A program made the translations under genes and the position numbers. Under the pieces are notes generated by a model, which saw only the letters and a program-made list of their open reading frames with translations, was not told the origin of the DNA and searched no databases. This document shows positions 22,886 to 34,718 of a stretch of 64,000 nt of DNA, in pieces (the first letter of the stretch is position 1; each line of letters begins with the position of its first letter). Source of the stretch: Romanomermis culicivorax (taxonomy: Eukaryota; Nematoda; Enoplea; Mermithida; Mermithidae); the NCBI GenBank assembly GCA_963922205.1, contig CAWUHX010000143.1, positions 682,001 to 746,000 on the forward strand, given 5' to 3'.

Positions 22886-23469
22886 TCAATGGAAAATTGA
22901 CTTTGCATTGAAGCCAGAATGTCTTACTTCTGAATTCATGGTACAAGTTCCTTTATGCAAAGGGTCCCTGATCCCTGCCATCCAGGAAGTACAACAGTAG
23001 GAAATTGATTGAGATTTTGTATGAGAAATAAGTAATGTTGAATATTTCTATTTGGTTTCATGTACAACGCTTTCCTTAACTTGAGCTGAAAAATCGTGAA
23101 AAATGTATTTGAAAAACTATAGTCGACACTTTTTCCACGGAAAGATATCCTGTGACATCACTCCGAATGTAGAACATTCTACCAGATTCAAATGTTTTTT
23201 ATATGTTGATGGGTATATTTTAATACCTGATTCTCAATGCTATATATGCTAATCTTCCTTGAGAGGAAAGTGATTAATCACAGATTAATTTGTAAAATAA
23301 CTTTTTACTATTCTTATCTTATGAACATTCTGTCCCAAAAGACAGTACAAGAATATTGTTTCAAGGACAGGATTGCCTACCTCTACAGTGAATTACAGAA
23401 AAACAGCACAGATACTTTGACCAACTTCTTATAACTTCTCATCTTCTATCGTTTTACTTTTCATTTTTA

Positions 23470-26400
23470 TCATTTTCTTATTTTTTTCATAAATTTTTCC
23501 ATCGTTGATAAACGTTTTTTTGACCAACTTAAATCTTGAGCGAACGTTTCGAAAAATTGATTTAATTGATCGTAAGCCTTCTGTGTTTTTCGTTCTAAAC
23601 GCGAAAATCTTTGGTCATAAGTTTCTTTTTCTTCCGCCATGTCATCTTGATTCGTGTTCTCTTCGTCCAATAGATTATCCTTCCGCAAAATTTCTCGGCC
23701 TTTTTCCAATAGGGAGAGTTTAGTTTCGGGATATTCTCTAGAAACAATAAGATCAGAAAAAGTTTTTATCGTGCAAAATTTTGGGATCTTTTCTATAATT
23801 TTACTATTATGACATTTTTGAAATATTTGATGTGCATCAATCGTGTCTTAGGCTGTGTTTATGACGAAAATTAATAAAATGTCACGCCGATAAAATTATA
23901 GAAAAGATCCAAATTTTGTTATTCCTTATTAAACTTTTCTCTACATATATTGTTGCAGTTTCATGACGTAGAAACTGATTTTTTATATAAAATTTGAATA
24001 AATGAGAAAAGTAAACATAAAAAATAAAACAAAAACAAACAAAGAAACAAACTGGGAATTGAACCAATGCGAAAAAAATCGACAAATCATGTCAAAAAAG
24101 ATTTGAGTTTTTGGAGTCGATCAAACTCCAAAGAATAACTCGCATACCTCAGTGCATCCCACAAATCATCTTTGGACAAAACGTATAAATCAGAAAATCC
24201 GACGCTGCAAACGCTGGCCGATCGTTTATTGCCGTTTTTATTTCCGGCGATATTCAAAAGGCTCAATTCGCCGAAAACGGAACCTTCTTTCAAAGTGACA
24301 AAAACGACTTTTCCGTCGGGACTGACGACATTCAACGAGCCCCGTTTCACGATATACATTTCTTTGCCGACGTCACCTTTGCGACAAATGTAATCGCCGG
24401 GACTGAAAATTTGTAATTTCAATTTCAACACCAATTCGATCAAAAGACCAGGATCGCAGCCTTGGAAAACGCGGACGCGCTTCAACGTCTCGAGATGGAC
24501 CTGACAAAAAAACTTCAATTCATTTAAGAGAACAACGAAGTAACATTAAGTGAGAAAAAAATATAAACATAAAAAAAGATGGAGTAAATGGCAAAAAGAT
24601 AAATTTAAAAGAACGAGGAACAGAAAAAAGGAAACACAAATAAATAAAAAGCAGGATAAAAAATGAAAAATCTAAAATACTAAGACATGACAAATAAAAT
24701 GAAAAAGCGGAAGAATAAAACCGTAAAAAATTTTTCGGGAGAAAAAGGACAACGAAATAACAGAAAAAGGAAACTAAATACAAGAGATGAGAAAGGAACA
24801 ATTAGATCACAAAAACAAGAGAAATTCAGAAGACAAAGAATATGAAAAAAGTGAAATCAACTTTGCAAACATGACTAGTTATTAGCATAAATGCACAAAA
24901 TAGAAATTATGCTGTGGTCAGCCAGGACAGGAGGTGAAATAATTTTTTTATTCTTAATGACGGAAAGAAAAAGTTTTCTAACATCCAAGCAGCGTATTCT
25001 TCAATCTATATGAGTAAAATATGAGAAACTATTCGTTGCTCTGTTGCTCCTTTGGAATCAAGTATTCTTTGTTCAGGCAAAAATCATTTAACTACAGCAT
25101 CATCTTCATTTTTATGACCTCTTTCTCTTCTCTTTTTTCGTTCACCCTATTTATCTTCTTGATCAATGCTGGGAGTCAGCAAGAATCTGCTGAGGTTCAA
25201 TAAAAATCCCTCCCATGTGCACGTATGACTATTAGAAGGCAAAAAAGGAAAAGAGGCAGTTTAAAAAATGGAACGATGAAAAACAGAGAATGCAAAGTTT
25301 GAAAACAAAATATAAGAAAAACTAAAAAAGAAAATAAGAACATAATTGGAAAATGAAAAAGAAAGACTGAAAAGCACGGAAAAGAAGGATAAAAAGTAAA
25401 ATACAAAAATCTATGAAAAAACAATAACTCATATGTTAGATATAAAACAAGAACAAGTAAATATGGACATGACGGTGGTAACTTAAACCATACGGTAGTC
25501 GCTAGTAATGCAAATGATATCCATTTTCTGCATCCGAACTTCTCGTGTCGAAAACGTTTGTATATTTTTTTGGACAAGTGATATTGCCAAACCGTCTTAA
25601 GCTCTGTGGTTAATTGTAGTAAGCCCTCCTGTCACTAAAAATAGATAAAAAATATCTATTTTTGTAGAAAATGGTAATTTTTCAACCAGAAATTGTAAAA
25701 AAGTATATTTTTTTCGAATTCTTCCTTTTTTATCATTTTGATCGAAAATGACGATATTTATCTTTCAACCGATTTCTTCACCATAAACCTTGATCATGAA
25801 TGAAAGACGACGTATAACCATTGTTGCATGCACTAGTATGAACAAAGTACTGTGCACTGTGTCACGAAGGAGCGACTAATTCGTCGACGAGGCTTTGGAC
25901 AATGCAAGAAAATTATCATTGCCCAAAAATAATAATTCACTACTACAGTAAGAAAAATGTTCTTTATTTTGTCGAAAAGAATACTACAAATCAGCAGTTT
26001 AATTTTGATGCAAATATAAATTTGAACCTTCTTTGAAGGTGCGTTTCTTACTTGCATAGCCAGCTCGGTTTTCAATTTACTAGGTAAAAAATCCAGAATT
26101 TCGTCCTCGTTCAGTAACATTTTCTGCGACCAAATATATCCGAACCATTTGATTATAGTTCTACTCAAGGTCCGGTCGACCCCCCTATGGGACATGTACT
26201 GTTTTACACCGTCCAACATTTCCGTGAATTGTGATTGGCTGGCGTTCATACTCGAAATCATGCTACCGACGCTGCCGACTAAAGTAGCCAAGATCAGCAT
26301 CCCTGAAACGCGATCACACGGTATATTTGACATTACAGCCACACGTTTCCGACTACTCACCGATAATTATATCCGAAATGACAAAAGCGAATTGACCTAA

Positions 26401-29400
26401 AGTTTCTGGCCGGGGTTGATTGCCGATAGTGGCCAAAATCAAGGAGGAAAAATAGAAACTGAGCAAATATTGTTTCGTAAGGTTCGAAAATTTCATGACG
26501 CTGTTGCATGGAAAATTTTGTTGATCTGAATGAAAGATGAAGAACATTTTGGTTTGGAATCAGAAGTCAAAAATTTATCTTTTGTACCAAGTGCTGCTGA
26601 ATACTGAGCACAAAAAGGTACGACCAGGCGCAGAAAAGAATTTCAACTCTCACGAGAAAGGTGTGTGTTTCTATCAGAAAGCATAAAAAATTGAAAAAAA
26701 AGAATGCAAATGAGGAGAATAAACCAGGATTAACAAGAGGAAAAATGAAAAAAATCGAAAATTTCAGATAAAAATGAAAACCGATAATTAGCATGTATTA
26801 TGATGAACTAAAAAGCAAAAAACACTATTCGAAAAATATCTAAAAAATGAAGAAATACAAAAGAAAAACAGGCTTTTAAGTAGAATTGATATGAAACTAA
26901 TTTAAAATGAAAAATATAAAAATACATTAAAAAACCAAGAAAGTTGAACAACGTAAATAAAGGGAAAATGAAGCGCATGATTATTATAGTCAGTTTTTTT
27001 ATAAAATGCTTGTAGTGTTGTCGAAATCGTTCACAAAGCTTCTACAATAGAGTTTTCCCCTCAAAAACCTGCTGACGGTTGTACTCAAATATGCTCACAA
27101 ATTTTCAGTCCTACGTGACGTGTAGTTAAAACGAAAAATATAAATATAAATTAGTACTTGCTTTCTACACAAGCATACGCAGATCAGAAAATACTAGTAA
27201 AAACAAATTTAGGCAAAGCGGAGGAAATGAAAACTATAGCGAAATAATGCAAAAGTCAGTACACTTAATTTGGAATGTGAAGTCTCAAAAGACGAAACAT
27301 CAAATGAAAAAAGAAAAATTGAAAAAGCGGTCGGCAAAAATACACGTTAATGTACTTGATACCGAAAAATAAAAAAATAGTTTCCTTGGAAACTGATCCG
27401 TTTTCTAGAAGATGCTTGTGAAATGAAAAATGGCATAGGTAAATACTAACCGTTTAAGAAAGACTTTTACCATAGGGAGTTTTACTCGAAAGCTTCCCGA
27501 AGCTTAACTGAATTTCACCTTTAAGATTTTGGTCATATTAATAGTCTTTAAAGTCAGCGTTTTATTCCAATGAATTCATGCTCCGATTTCAAAGGATTTA
27601 TGGTTATAGTTGTTTAAATTAAAAACAACCATGCAAGACGATCCTTTCATCCTTGAATGTCTTATTGTTATACAGGTAATTTTCAATTCCGACACAGTGG
27701 ACTATGGTCTGATTTTTGTAATATGCTTGTGAATTGAAAAATAAAAAAAATAAGTACCACTCTCAAGATTGTTTACACAAAGCTTTTAATGTAAGACTTT
27801 TTACTAAAAAATAGTAAGGGTTAGTTGAATGGGCTCACAAAGTTCCAGTCCTTTTGAGACATACGATACAGCAGGAAATGCGGAAAATATGGAGTAGTGC
27901 TTGCCTACCACTCGTAGCTTTTGAAAAAAATCAGAATATAGTGAAAAGACCGGCCAAAACCGTCTTACTCAAGAAAGATGAACTCCTATTTGCGTTCTTA
28001 TCTTTCGAGCATTGGTGGTAAACGTCGCGAATTTTGTCATAGCCAAAAACCCATTGATCGACGCCCAAACCGTAATGTTCGCTGATTTGGAAAAATATGC
28101 AAGCGTTCCAGTGAAAGATGAAAAAAAGTACGCCCATCAGTTTCAATAACCGAAAAGTGTTGGGCATGTTGGTACGAATTTCTGTTCGATCGCTGAATTC
28201 GAACATTCTTCTACGGCTAAAAAACTGGTAGTCAAAGTCTGTGATGAATAAACTAGACAGATTATGATCTTTTGAGGTGAAGACTTCGGAAAACGAACAA
28301 TGACGCAAGTCGCAAAGGTAAAAATAAAAATAGTAGTACGTCAGGAAGATAGGCGCCAGAGACAATCAGTGATTATTGAGAGGTAATAACTGAGACAAGC
28401 AGTAGGCCTGAATAGCAATTCAAAGTTTTTTATTCTCATAGGAACCATCCCAATGATTTACTTTTTTATCTCCAAAAGAGAAAGAATGTTGAGATTGATG
28501 TCCACACTGTCAGAGGTGAACAAAGTCGCTCGAGGAATTTTCTTACTTTTTCAGAAAGTCACTCAGAATTGTCTGAGATAATTCATGAATCGGTGTTGAT
28601 TTTCTACAGGTTTATTGAATGAACCAGGATGTGCCAAAAATGGGAGTCAAAAATTTATCGTGTGAGTCCAACAACAGCATCATTCCAAAGATCAACTTTC
28701 TCCTTGTTGCTTTCATGAAGTTTCGATTAAAAACGAAGGACACAATTTCAATGTATCAGCGAATTATATGACAGGTTTTCATCAAAACTTTTAATTCTGA
28801 TCAATTTTTTTTCTGACATTGTTTTTTACCGTAAGACCCTGTTCAACCGTACCCACGGTTTTGTACCGAAAAAGAAAAATAGCACATCGGTTGGAAGTAG
28901 ACTGGCCACATCGGTGACGAAGTGTGACGATCTCAAGTAGTTCATACGTAGCTTTTGTAAGTCGAAAACTCTCAATCCGTCGACCAAAATGACTAGAAAA
29001 AAGAAGCGGTGGCCAATAATGGCAAAACAGATTGATAAAAAATGAATGTCATAAGCTTCAACTATAGTAAAAATTATCACTACTGTTAAAGTCTTCCCCT
29101 GTAGAATCGTGCTAACCCTATTATTGTCAATCAAGTAATGAAACGTCTAGAGACAATGTTGTTACACTAAAGTAACCAGAACAGATCTGAGATCCATTTT
29201 TTTAATTCCGAAAAATTATTTCAATAGTAGAATTTGCTAACGTTTCATTAGTTTTAAAAACCGACAGACTAATTTAGGCGACATAGCTCGAGAGCCTTAT
29301 AATAAATTTTTTGATGAATTTCAGAGATGAATATTTGATATAATATCGTTGAAGACTCTCTTTTTGAACACAAAAGTACACCAGAAGAGTACAGAAATTT

Positions 29401-30963
29401 TTCGGGAGAAAACAAATTTTACTATAGGTAGTGATTTTGCCCCTAACTACACCTCGGAAAAGAGATGCTTACTGTTTAGTAAATGCAGTTTTCATTGTTT
29501 ACTAGGTATTGCTAGGGCAAGGTTTACATAAAAATAGCCAAATGCTGCTTATTATTCTAATTTTCAAGCGAAAATTAGAATAAATGGAAAAAAAGTGTAG
29601 ACTTGCTCCTTTAGTATGAAAGACCAAAAAATTTTAGCCTGGATGGCTGAAACAGTAGAAGAATTTGCACACGTTCTAACATACTTTTCTTCGATTCTAT
29701 AATCATGTCAAAAAAGTTCAAGCCGTCGCCAATATAGTCTACTAATAGCCACCAAACCCGATATGTCTGTTGTAACTCGACAAAAGTTGATCTTGCGATC
29801 AACATGATGATATTGTACAAAACTATGGAAGCGATCAAGCCGCTCCAGTAATAGTACAATGAAGTTTCTGTGTTGACAGGTGAGGACCATCTGGACCTAT
29901 AAAAAATAACACGCCAAAACGATTTTTTCCTAAAGTTGGACATAACTAATAATTAATATAAATAATAATAACAATTAATAATAATAATGATGGACAAAGC
30001 AACTTCAGTTTTGCAAATCAGAGTATTAACTTTTGCAGCAAATCTTACTGAAAATCCTACTGTATCTGAGTTTTGTAGAATTTGTTCAGCTCCAGATTTG
30101 CAGCAAGTTTCATTGTTTCACTCAGTTCAAGGTCAACCCCCGAAAGATCAATGATTCTTGATAAAAGATTGAAAAATACTTTCTAATAGGTGATGGCTGC
30201 ATTTCTGACATTTTCAGAGGTAAACTTCGTGAATTTGTGAATATGTTGTGCGACAATGGTAAAAGTTTGAACTAAGTATCGACAAGGTACATTTTTATTT
30301 AAATTGAAAAAATGTTGATTTCAAAAAGAATTTCAAAGGCTGAAGGGCTAATGATAATATTGTGTAGTCCAAGAATTCTTACTTTAGATATTCCAACCAC
30401 TTATATCTCGCTACACTTGAATGACCATCAACAAGTGATTTATCATCTTTGATCGTTCCATAGGATTCTTCAGCGTCATGTCTCTGTGGAAGTTGCCCAT
30501 TCAGAACATTGGGGCCGTCCGTTTTCTGTGATTCGTCAGTTTCCGACTCATTATTGAACAACCAACGAAAGGCTATCTGCAAAAAAATACCCCGAGCTTG
30601 ATTTTTGGGATCATTATAGACATAAACAAAAGCCAAAATCGAAATTAAACCTAACGTGTTTAAAGAGTACGGAAATAATTCTGTTAAACTTATTGTTTTC
30701 ACTTCGAAGTTAAATCTCGTGATTAAACCCGGAATTTATCGGATTATTAGGGCTTTGATTTTGGTTTCTGGATTCTATGGGACTGAAAGAATCCCAGCTT
30801 TTGTCTCGATAATTCCTAAAATCTGCTTACCGTCGCAAATTTCGATGCAGTTCTGAAATAACCGACCGTATTTTGAACACTCATCGACAACTTTTTCTTC
30901 TTCGTTTACGTGCGGTATCGTAGGAATTTTCCTCAAACGCGATAGAGAAAAAATAACATCCAT
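23470..30963 (-). CDS. Cyclic-nucleotide-gated cation channel, CNGA-like
   Basis: Proposed exons in transcript order: 30963-30831, 30650-30383, 29896-29685, 28992-28830, 28216-27969, 26525-26361, 26302-26052, 24500-24148, 23737-23470. Phases agree and total 2061 nt, about 686 aa, normal for a CNG subunit. S1 starts near [18 protein letters not shown]3-S4 includes [10 protein letters not shown] and [16 protein letters not shown]5 includes [11 protein letters not shown]; the pore is [15 protein letters not shown]6 is [17 protein letters not shown]. The C-linker and cyclic-nucleotide-binding domain (about 481-600) keep FGELSLL and the ligand-contacting Arg in NKRSASV. The last exon carries EYPETK, then a Lys/Glu-rich coiled coil of CLZ type, which in CNGA subunits drives trimerisation. 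The channel would pass cations across the plasma membrane when cGMP or cAMP binds, as in sensory neurons. The pore has Asn 377 where CNGA subunits have Glu. The start of exon 2 is uncertain: a stronger-looking acceptor (ending 30577) is out of phase with exon 1. Confidence 0.9.
24520..24850. other. A-rich intron sequence
   Basis: Strongly purine-biased (A-rich on the plus strand) intron sequence of the CNG gene; the same bias recurs at 25230-25480 and 26640-26960. These runs give hydrophobic Phe/Leu-rich frames on the minus strand that are composition artefacts, not membrane proteins. Confidence 0.5.
24888..25227 (-). mobile_element. Family C element, copy 3, in a CNG intron
   Basis: Left end AAATGCACAAAATAGAAATT with GTGGTCAGCCAGGACAGG as in copy 2; right end TCCCATGTGCACGTATGAC. 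It lies in the intron between CNG exons at 24500 and 26052. Shorter G/C tracts show it is more decayed than copies 1 and 2. Confidence 0.55.
26988..27205. mobile_element. Degenerate family A element in a CNG intron
   Basis: Starts TATAGTCAGTTTTTTTATAA then ATGCTTGTAG, and includes AATCGTTCACAAAGC and TTTTCAGTCCTACGTGAC, the internal phrases of family A. The right inverted repeat is poorly preserved around 27165-27205. Confidence 0.45.
27700..27935. mobile_element. Degenerate family A element in a CNG intron
   Basis: Starts CTATGGTCTGATTTTTGTAA then ATGCTTGTGAATTG; includes GATTGTTTACACAAAGC and a diverged AGTCCTTTTGAGAC. The right end near 27920-27935 (AAAAATCAGAATATAG) is diverged. Confidence 0.45.
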
Positions 30964-31662
30964 CTTGGAAAGATTTAGGAGTCAGCGGACTAATGAAGCT
31001 GAAAGCCTTGTCAGAGGGGTGTCTTCATTTGAGATTTCGAGAAACATTTGCTTGACGAAAACAGCGTTTTTACAGTCTACTTGGACAACAGGCACTATTC
31101 ATGTACTTATTCAGTGAGGAGTTTCTCGAATAAGTCAGCGCAATAACATAAACATTACGCATATGAAACATTAGCTGAAAAACCGAGAATCAGACTTTGA
31201 ACTCGAAATGCTAAAATACTCAGAGTCTTTAAGTCTTTTCTCGACATTGGATTTCAGGTTATTATTTATGAAAATATGTAAGATAAAAATCATTGAAGGT
31301 TAGATGGAAGAGATCTAACCTTTTCTCGAACCTGAAATGGTATTATCCATTCCAGCTTTTTGATTCTAAATAGCTAAAAGAAACATTGTTAAAAACACTG
31401 TTGATATTCTGGTAATGCGTAATACCACAATCTCAAATCTTTTTGGACTAGAAGTAACAATGTTATATTTCTCAACAACCATAAAATCCACAGTAATTTC
31501 GTCACAACGAGGAGAAAACGTATAGGCAATAATATCAGTACAGTAATCTATTGCTAAAATCAGTAGATACTATATTAACTTGAATATGGCCCAATGTTCG
31601 AAATCGCCGATTTTTACGACGTCTAGAAATTCCGCTATTCTAAACCCAAACCTTTTGGGCAG
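30964..31662. other. Spacer between two minus-strand genes
   Basis: About 0.7 kb between the start of the CNG channel and the stop of the upstream membrane protein, both read leftwards. No exon was recognised. It should hold the CNG promoter unless the pair is co-transcribed. Confidence 0.4.
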
Positions 31663-33023
31663 TCATTTTTTCGGCGTGGGACCCGCTATCGACGACGCCG
31701 TCACCGCCGTAACGCCCGCCGCTGCGCGTTTCGTCTGTCCGAAGGTAGGAGGCGTTGCGAAATTTTTTTTTGTCGTCGGCGCCGTCGGCGGCGGCGAAAC
31801 GCTGCCGCCTACTTTGGCGAGTGGCGGAGCGCACTTTTTGACACCTCCGTTAGCGGCGGTTGCGTTAGCGCCGCCGAGTATGAAAACTAAATCAGTTTTT
31901 GCCGAGAATGAATCGATATTGATTAATTTGGCGACGGAATCGGCTTTCGTTGGACCGCCTTTAAACGTCGAACAACCGCCGGGCGGCGAATCAGGCGACG
32001 TCGTCTTAGTTTTTTTGATGATCGTCAACTTCGCCGTAGGCTGTTGGTCGACGGCGGCGGCGTTTACGTCGACGGACGCCATTTTGGGAACGTTAGTCGT
32101 AGTTTTTTTATCGGTTTTAGTTTGCAGGCCTTGTTGATCGTCGGATTTTTTCTGAAAATATGGATTTATAAGATTTAGAGAATAAGAACAGTAGTATCTG
32201 TATTTGGCCATTACGTTTCGAAAAGTCGGTTACAATAAATACAGTAGGAATCAATATTAGCAGCAAGGAAAATCTGGGAGAAGAAAATAATGTTTTAACC
32301 GAACTTTGAATACCTCGGTCTAGCACCGTAGCTGAAATGTGTACTGTAGAAAATGAAAAACGCAACAGAATGCATAATATAAATATAATATAAATATAAA
32401 TAATATAATAATATATTTTTATATATAATATAATTTATATATATATAGAATAGAAAAAAATATATAAAATAATTTATATATAACATAATATAAATAAACA
32501 AAATAAACAAAATAAAAATAATAAAAAAATTAAAATGTTTAATAATTTTGCGATACTGCTTCAAAAAGAAAGATGTCATAAAGTACATATTTGAACGTCA
32601 TGTAATGCAATTTGAAAGTTTCAACAAGTCAACAAAAATTTCAATCAATTTTCTGGGAATAAGTCGTTAGTAGCTGAATTTTGACTTTAAAAAATTTCGC
32701 AAAACAAGGTTGAAAAGTAAACCATAATATATCAAGAAAAGAATATCGAAGCCGATGAATCTGTTCTTTTTGAAACTCACGGAAATTGAAAAGGCTGTGA
32801 AATCGCTTCAGGTGGATTCATAGTTTCACAATTAAGATATAATTCTTACCTCAACTTTCGCTTCAACCTCGTCGCCTTTGCAGCACATGATCAACGTAAA
32901 ACTCGCTACTATAATCAAGATGGCCGACGTTGTTATCAACGCCCAAAGCCCGGCGATGGCGGCCGGCGATGACAATCCTGTGTCCAAAAATGATGACCAA
33001 TAGTAGGGGTCGTCGCCGGTCAT
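31663..33023 (-). CDS. Small single-pass membrane protein with Pro/Thr/Lys-rich tail, unknown function
   Basis: Two exons: 33023-32850 (58 codons) and 32151-31663, joined in phase 0 by a GAG|GTAAGAATT donor and an ATATTTTCAG acceptor; total about 220 aa. The N-terminus (MTGDDPYYWSSF...) is short and polar, then residues about 20-47 form one hydrophobic helix ending in Cys-Cys-Lys, with acidic and basic residues next. There is no cleavable signal, so the likely topology is N-terminus outside and tail in the cytosol. The tail is low-complexity, rich in Thr, Pro, Lys and Ala, without a recognised domain. The layout of a short N-terminus, one helix and CCK recalls the front half of synaptotagmins, but no C2 domain follows. 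The opposite strand of exon 2 is also open for 185 codons; I prefer this strand because of the splice signals and the membrane exon. I do not recognise the family. Confidence 0.6.
32365..32545. repeat. AT-only low-complexity tract
   Basis: A run of TATAATATAAATA-type sequence about 180 bp long, almost free of G and C, in the intron of the small membrane-protein gene. Simple-sequence expansion is the likely origin. Confidence 0.7.
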
Positions 33024-33529
33024 CGATGAGTGGGGTTAAAGTTGATGATTCAGAAGTAGAAGTTTTGCCGAAAATAGAACAAATTATTTCCTCTCTACGT
33101 ATACGAGTATGTTGATCCGATTATATGGAACGTGGTCGATAAATTAAAATAGGAGAGTTGTACTGACGATTTTGAACTTTGATCTGGAACTCCCAAGCAT
33201 GGAAATTGCAGATTAGGATTAGTTTTCGAAGAAACAGCTTAATGTCATGTCAGATACAAAAATAACAAAAAAATTTGTAAAGCATGTTGTAAAACTTCGA
33301 ACTGCCACACTGTAAGTTAGTTTTTGAAAATTCTTACATTTATCACAGCTTAGTTTGCTGTGTAAGTGGAGACAACTATTTGTACGCAAATTTCCAAGCA
33401 ATTTTATGCCAAAAATTTTCTCACTAATATTTATGCAAATATAATTTTTTGCATTAAGTCAGCGGGAGTATTAGAGCTACAAAATCAAAAGAATCGGTGA
33501 TTGTGAATATCGTTATGCTTTCTATTACT

Positions 33530-33770
33530 ATAGACTGTTTTTCTTGAAATGCTTCTAAATAATGAAAGTGGAACGCAAATATTATTTCAGATTTTCTTGC
33601 TGATGAACAATATATAATAGAGGACTGGAAACTCGTGAGCATACTGACCTAAATTTAACAATTTTTCGATTAAAAAATGTTAAAGTAAGAGCCCAGTGTA
33701 AACGACTTTGATGACGGTGCTGATTTGTGTCACTCTTCTATTTGGAAGCATTTTATAAAAAACAGAGTAC
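33530..33770 (+). mobile_element. Family A element, copy 6
   Basis: Begins CTATAGACTGTTTTTCTTGA then AATGCTTCTAAATAATGAAA; ends TTTGGAAGCATTTTATAAAA then AACAGAGTA. Near full length with well-preserved ends. Confidence 0.7.
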
Positions 33771-33951
33771 ATATATATAATATTATATTATTATAGTCCA
33801 ATATTCACTATGAAGCTATTGTGGGATTTAGTCAGAATCCCGTCACAGCTTTATTTTTTTAACTGGAACCTTAAAATGTAATACGTATAAATCTGTAAGC
33901 AGAAAATAAAACAGCGCCCTATGTCGTAATCTGTTTCCTCAAGTTGTTTTC

Positions 33952-34202
33952 CTATAGTCTGTTTTTCTTGAAATGCTTCTAAATAATGAAAGCGGAAAGC
34001 AAGTAATATTTCAGATTTTCACGATTTTACGATAAACGATATACCATATAGGACTGAAAATTTGTGAGCATACTGGCTTAAGCCTTAACAAATTTTTGAG
34101 CGAAAAATTTCAAAGTAAAATCTCTACATAAACCATTTTGACGACAGAACTGATTTGTGTCACTTTTCTATTTGGAAGCATTTTATAAAAAACAGACTAT
34201 AA
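33952..34202 (+). mobile_element. Family A element, copy 7
   Basis: Begins CTATAGTCTGTTTTTCTTGA and ends AAAACAGACTATAA, with the full TGCTTCTAAATAATGAAAG and ATTTGGAAGCATTTTATAA blocks. One of the best-preserved copies and suitable as a reference for the family. Confidence 0.75.
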
Positions 34203-34472
34203 CTGCTCATGTAGTTCGGTTTGGAATTCCATATGGGCTGATGTTTCCAAGACTTTTTCCGCCATTGTCACCGTCCATCGAGTGCGAAGAAACTAGCTTG
34301 AAACAAACCAAGATTTTACCCAATCTAACGGTCAGTCAACATTTCATTGTTTCTGAATACATCCCAACAAGACTTAACGATTAATATGCAATTTGCTGCT
34401 TTAATAAAAATTCTGAATTACCGAAAAAAGACTGAATATCAAGTCACAAATTTAGTCAAAAGACAAAGACTT

Positions 34473-34718
34473 ACAATCTGTTTTTAAAAATAAAATGCTT
34501 CCAAATTGAAAAGTTATAAAAATCAGTATATGTCGTCAAAATCGTTTACTTTACATCAGGATTTGTCATTCGAAGAGTTGTTAAGGTTTAATTCAGTATG
34601 CTCACGAATTTCCATTCCCATATGTCACATTGTGTATTAGAAAATCGTTAAAATACGAACTACTATTTGCTTTCCATTTTCACTATTTAGAAGCATTTCA
34701 AGAAAAAACATACTGTAG
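34473..34718 (-). mobile_element. Family A element, copy 8 (reverse orientation)
   Basis: Begins ACAATCTGTTTTTAAAAATA then AAATGCTTCCAAATTG; ends TTTAGAAGCATTTCAAGAAA then AAACATACTGTAG. It is inverted relative to copies 6 and 7, which lie just upstream. Confidence 0.65.

Larger units (their letters stand above)
21383..23469. other. Convergent intergenic region between the integrin-like and CNG genes
   Basis: Holds the 3' ends of two convergent genes. A family C copy lies at about 22192-22571. About 22740-22885 is the reverse complement, with divergence, of about 59335-59455. No gene was recognised; frames here are short and lack domains. Confidence 0.5.

Noticed and set aside
31580-32137. 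185-codon open frame on the plus strand
   Set aside because: It is antisense to the second exon of the small membrane-protein gene, whose minus-strand splice sites and upstream membrane exon form a better model. It lacks its own domain, though strand-specific transcripts should settle it.
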